A stretch of DNA of 5,361 bases from JANMJD01 sp031371195 (GTDB taxonomy: Bacteria > Actinomycetota > Acidimicrobiia > Acidimicrobiales > Ilumatobacteraceae): contig JANMJD010000478.1 of NCBI GenBank assembly GCA_031371195.1, forward strand, positions 1-5,361. The letters are read 5' to 3'. How positions within the stretch are numbered: position 1 is the first letter of the stretch; each line of letters opens with the position of its first letter. Shown piece after piece: positions 5,275 through 5,361 of the stretch. Under the pieces are notes generated by a model. The model was not told the DNA's origin and ran no database searches. It was given only the letters and a program-made list of their open reading frames with translations. The position numbers and the translations under genes were made by a program.

Positions 5275-5361
5275 GTGGCCACCAACGCCGGGCGTCTGGG
5301 ACGTCTCGAATCCCACGAACGCAACGCCAAATGGAAGAACCCGCCGCTGCGCATCGAGATG
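5275..5361 (+). CDS. Start of an unrecognised protein, 3' end outside window
   Basis: Only 29 codons are visible, reading MATNAGRLGRLESHERNAKW and then KNPPLRIEM. This is a basic, polar opening without a signal peptide or membrane helix; I do not recognise the family. The GTG start is supported by a TAnnnT motif 7 nt upstream, giving a leaderless arrangement, and by its position divergent to a tetR gene. Genes placed this way are often targets of the regulator, and many are enzymes or exporters, but nothing in these residues tells which. The frame is open further upstream, so an earlier start cannot be fully excluded, but it would overlap the operator. Confidence 0.5.
   Translation, partial: MATNAGRLGRLESHERNAKWKNPPLRIEM

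Overview
This is a compact, very GC-rich stretch with mostly ordinary housekeeping and accessory genes. From about position 585 onward the style is that of a high-GC actinobacterium. Arginine strongly outnumbers lysine, GTG starts are frequent, several starts seem to sit at or next to the transcription start, and the tetratricopeptide-type protein has a Thr/Ala-rich tail. The families present (DUF4328, a MutT1-like histidine phosphatase domain, a small YuiH-like molybdoenzyme) fit an Acidimicrobiia-like Actinomycetota. This placement is inference from protein style, not from a search.

Layout: (1) 2-~580 (+) is the 3' part of an exported or surface protein with two 'GTW' beta domains. It lacks its 5' end (off the window), and its second domain is cut short. 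(2) ~585-1334 (+) is a membrane-anchored TPR-like protein whose own N-terminus and start signals are missing. These two genes meet in different frames at ~575-593, and lysine/arginine usage flips there, so the join looks like a deletion or a chimeric assembly. (3) 1347-1844 and 1847-2581 (-) are a two-gene unit, DUF4328 membrane protein then SixA-like histidine phosphatase, separated by only 2 nt. (4) 2582-2696 is a divergent intergenic region with a 20-bp-period direct repeat. (5) 2697-3302 (+) is a cytoplasmic sulfite-oxidase-like molybdopterin enzyme. (6) 3303-3662 has no intact gene. It holds a triple CCCAGCCGG repeat followed by a 5'-truncated MazF/PemK toxin remnant (3400-3615). (7) 3663-4565 and 4591-5205 (-) form an operon of a TetR-family regulator and an integral-membrane M48 (HtpX-like) metalloprotease. 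(8) 5206-5274 is a divergent control region with a perfect 6-4-6 palindrome, probably the TetR operator, and a candidate leaderless promoter for (9), the first 29 codons of an unrecognised gene from 5275 (+).

How the parts may work together: the clearest regulatory story is at the right end. The TetR protein probably binds the palindrome between its own gene and the divergent gene, and so would control itself, the co-transcribed membrane protease and the divergent gene. The other genes look like independent small units. I found no convincing previously undescribed multi-gene system. The points most worth a second look are the broken junction near 580, the decayed toxin gene and the operator-like repeats.
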